Shown: piece after piece, positions 4,944 through 6,335 of the stretch
Numbering within the stretch: the first letter of the stretch is position 1
Layout of the letters: each line of letters starts with the position of its first letter
Origin: Actinomycetota bacterium
GTDB lineage: Bacteria > Actinomycetota > Coriobacteriia > Anaerosomatales > D1FN1-002
DNA: 6,335 nt
NCBI GenBank assembly: GCA_005774595.1
Contig: VAUM01000097.1
Span: 1 to 6,335 of the forward strand
Direction: 5' to 3'
Notes under the pieces: generated by a model
The model's input: only the letters and a program-made list of their open reading frames with translations
Databases searched by the model: none
What the model was told of the DNA's origin: nothing
Translations under genes and position numbers: made by a program

Positions 4944-5651
4944 ATGGCCGACAAGCGCAAGAAGAAGGCGGACGGCGGCATCCTGATCGGGTTCGTGCTC
5001 GACAAGTCGGGCTCGATGGACGTGATCCGGGACGCGACGATCTCGGGCTTCAACGAGTACAAGAACGACCAGGCGAAGCGCTCCGGAACGCTCATGTCGC
5101 TCATGATGTTCGACACGGAGTTCGTGAGGGTGTGCGGCGTCGTGCCGGCCGCCGAGGTGGCGGACCTCGACTATGCGAGCTACGCGCCGGGCGGCTGCAC
5201 TGCGCTGTACGACGCGATCGGGCACACGATCAAGGGCGTCGACGATCACATCGCGCGCCACGGCCGGCCGGGCAAGGTGCTCGTCGTGATCATGACCGAC
5301 GGAATGGAGAACGCGAGCCGCGAGTACGACCGGCAGAGGATCTTCCGCATGATCGAGGAGCGCCAGGACAACCGCGACTACGAGTTCGTCTACCTGGGCG
5401 CGAACCAGGACGCGTACGCCGTCGGGCGCAGCATGGGCGTACGCGAGGGCAGGATGCTCAACTTCCGTCCCGACGAGGACGGGCAGACGCGGGCGTTCGA
5501 CCGGCTGTCGAGCGCGACACACGAGGTGGCGTGCTGCATGTCGCGGTCGATGCCCTCGGACTGGCTCGATCCGGACGAACTGCTCCGCGACGAGCCCGAG
5601 GGCGCCGGCACGGGCGGCCCGAAGCGGGGCCGCAAGCGCCCGAAGGCGTAG
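4944..5651 (+). CDS. Cytoplasmic von Willebrand factor A (VWA) domain protein with intact MIDAS
   Basis: A 235-residue protein, essentially one VWA domain. The metal-ion-dependent adhesion site is complete: DKSGS (Asp20, Ser22, Ser24), Thr86 in GGCTAL, and Asp119 in TDG. The segments SGFNEYKNDQ, YAPGGCTALYDAIG, MTDGMENASREYDR and YEFVYLGANQDAYAVG match a compact VWA subfamily found in actinobacteria and their phages. The domain binds a divalent metal and usually mediates protein-protein contacts. There is no signal peptide or membrane helix. Both ends are basic (ADKRKKK, and a tail ending PKRGRKRPKA), which could allow nucleic-acid contact (inference). No AAA+ MoxR partner is visible. The ATG at 4944 is chosen with AAAGGGG 8 bases upstream; a GTG at 4935, three codons earlier, with AGAGGA upstream is a real alternative. 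It is divergent from the XRE regulator and may be controlled by it. Confidence 0.9.
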   Translation: MADKRKKKADGGILIGFVLDKSGSMDVIRDATISGFNEYKNDQAKRSGTLMSLMMFDTEFVRVCGVVPAAEVADLDYASYAPGGCTALYDAIGHTIKGVDDHIARHGRPGKVLVVIMTDGMENASREYDRQRIFRMIEERQDNRDYEFVYLGANQDAYAVGRSMGVREGRMLNFRPDEDGQTRAFDRLSSATHEVACCMSRSMPSDWLDPDELLRDEPEGAGTGGPKRGRKRPKA

Positions 5652-5686
5652 TCCGCGACAGCGCGCGCGAATGGATGCGGTCCCGT

Positions 5687-5710
5687 GCCCCGCGGGGGAG
5701 GGCGCGGGGC
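5687..5710. terminator. Bidirectional GC-only hairpin between convergent VWA and MFS genes
   Basis: GCCCCGCG (5687-5694) pairs perfectly with CGCGGGGC (5703-5710) across an eight-base loop. It lies between the stop codons of the two convergent genes (5651 and 5725), so it can serve both. There is no T-tract on either side, so it would be a stem-only terminator or a message-end stabiliser. Confidence 0.65.
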
Positions 5711-5724
5711 CGCGTCGCGTGCTG

Positions 5725-6335
5725 CTACGGGTTCGGCGACAGGGGCTCGCCGGACGGATGCGCGGGAGCGATCGGCACCGGCGCAGCGCCGGCGGTGAGC
5801 CGATCCACCGTGCGCGCCTCGAACCACGTGGCCGCGGACAGTGCCGCGGTGAGCAGTCCGCCCGCGATCATGGTCTCTCGCACGCCGAGCAGCGCCGCGG
5901 CGGCCGGGGCCACCGCGAGAGGCGCGAGTTCGCCGAAGGTCCGCAGGGTCTCGCCGGCGCCCACCACGCGGCCGACGAGCTTGTGCGGCGTGTCGCGGTG
6001 GATCAGCGTGCGGCTCAGCGGGTCGAGGATGCCGATCGCGATCGCCCACACGAAGCCTCCGGCCGCGGTGAGGCGCACGTCGGGCCACGCCAGGTACAGC
6101 AGCGCACCGAGCCCCGTGAGCACCGACATCAGCGCGAGCCCCCGCGCCGAGACCGTCCGCGCGGGCAGGCGCGTGAGCAGCGCCGAGCCTGCGATCATGC
6201 CGATCGCGAACACGGCGTTGACCCACCCGATGGCCGAGACTTGCGTGTGCAATGTGTCCCGGAAGTACAGCGGCTCGAGCGCGCCGAACGCGCCGAACCC
6301 GAGCCATACGAGCCCACCCAGGAGCACGTAGGAGC
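5725..6335 (-). CDS. MFS transporter, C-terminal half (N-terminus beyond right edge)
   Basis: About 203 residues of a major facilitator superfamily permease, reading leftward and open at the right edge. The GTG at 6327 is internal because the frame continues as Ser-Tyr before it. Six hydrophobic helices are visible, consistent with helices 7-12 of a 12-helix transporter of about 400 residues. The loop HRDTPHKLVGRVVGAGETLRTFGEL followed by a long Ala/Leu helix is typical of the MFS_1/MFS_3 drug- or siderophore-exporter type. The protein ends in a proline-rich hydrophilic tail (PVPIAPAHPSGEPLSPNP). The substrate cannot be told from this half. It is a member of the inner membrane and likely proton-driven, from family knowledge. 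It is convergent with the VWA gene and no functional link is implied. Confidence 0.88.
   Translation of the reverse strand, partial: SYVLLGGLVWLGFGAFGALEPLYFRDTLHTQVSAIGWVNAVFAIGMIAGSALLTRLPARTVSARGLALMSVLTGLGALLYLAWPDVRLTAAGGFVWAIAIGILDPLSRTLIHRDTPHKLVGRVVGAGETLRTFGELAPLAVAPAAAALLGVRETMIAGGLLTAALSAATWFEARTVDRLTAGAAPVPIAPAHPSGEPLSPNP

Noticed and set aside
4832..6331. A 499-codon open frame on the + strand across the VWA gene and the MFS region
   Set aside because: It is a shadow of high-GC coding DNA: Arg/Gly-rich with no domain, out of frame with the clear VWA protein and antisense to the clear MFS protein.

Overview
This is a very GC-rich stretch with densely packed genes. Its codons are strongly biased to G or C at the third position, and regulatory hairpins lack T-tracts. 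This suggests a high-GC actinobacterial lineage. The DUF4395 and HsmA-like genes, the argS sequence type and a TANNNT promoter placed directly at a start codon all fit that. A Coriobacteriia-like or other anaerobic actinobacterium is possible, but the window holds no definitive marker.

Layout, left to right. (1) argS (arginyl-tRNA synthetase, +), missing its N-terminus at the left edge. (2) A 164-residue DUF4395 membrane protein (+) with a strong Shine-Dalgarno sequence and a CxxC motif. (3) A 131-residue four-helix HsmA-like membrane protein (+), apparently with its own leaderless promoter. (4) A two-gene minus-strand operon meeting it tail to tail: a 77-residue soluble protein, then by an 8-base overlap an eight-helix membrane protein that looks like a sensor module without an output domain. 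(5) A minus-strand XRE-type regulator with an unusual architecture: N-terminal Cro/C1 helix-turn-helix, proline-rich linker, six tandem five-residue repeats, and two C-terminal HEAT-like 30-residue repeats. (6) A divergently transcribed cytoplasmic von Willebrand factor A protein (+) with a complete MIDAS. (7) The C-terminal half of an MFS transporter (-), running off the right edge and separated from the VWA gene by a GC-only hairpin.

The most interesting part is the 191-base divergent region between the regulator and the VWA gene. It holds two tandem 21-bp direct repeats (two helical turns), a perfect 7+7 inverted repeat at the predicted transcription start of the regulator, and a good sigma-70 promoter (TTGTCA-N18-TAGAAT) linking them. 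This is the architecture expected for an autoregulated switch, possibly also controlling the VWA gene. I see no CRISPR array, transposon, tRNA, rRNA or phage structural gene. The 'system' candidates are this regulator/VWA pair and the small-protein/orphan-sensor operon; both functional pairings are inference.
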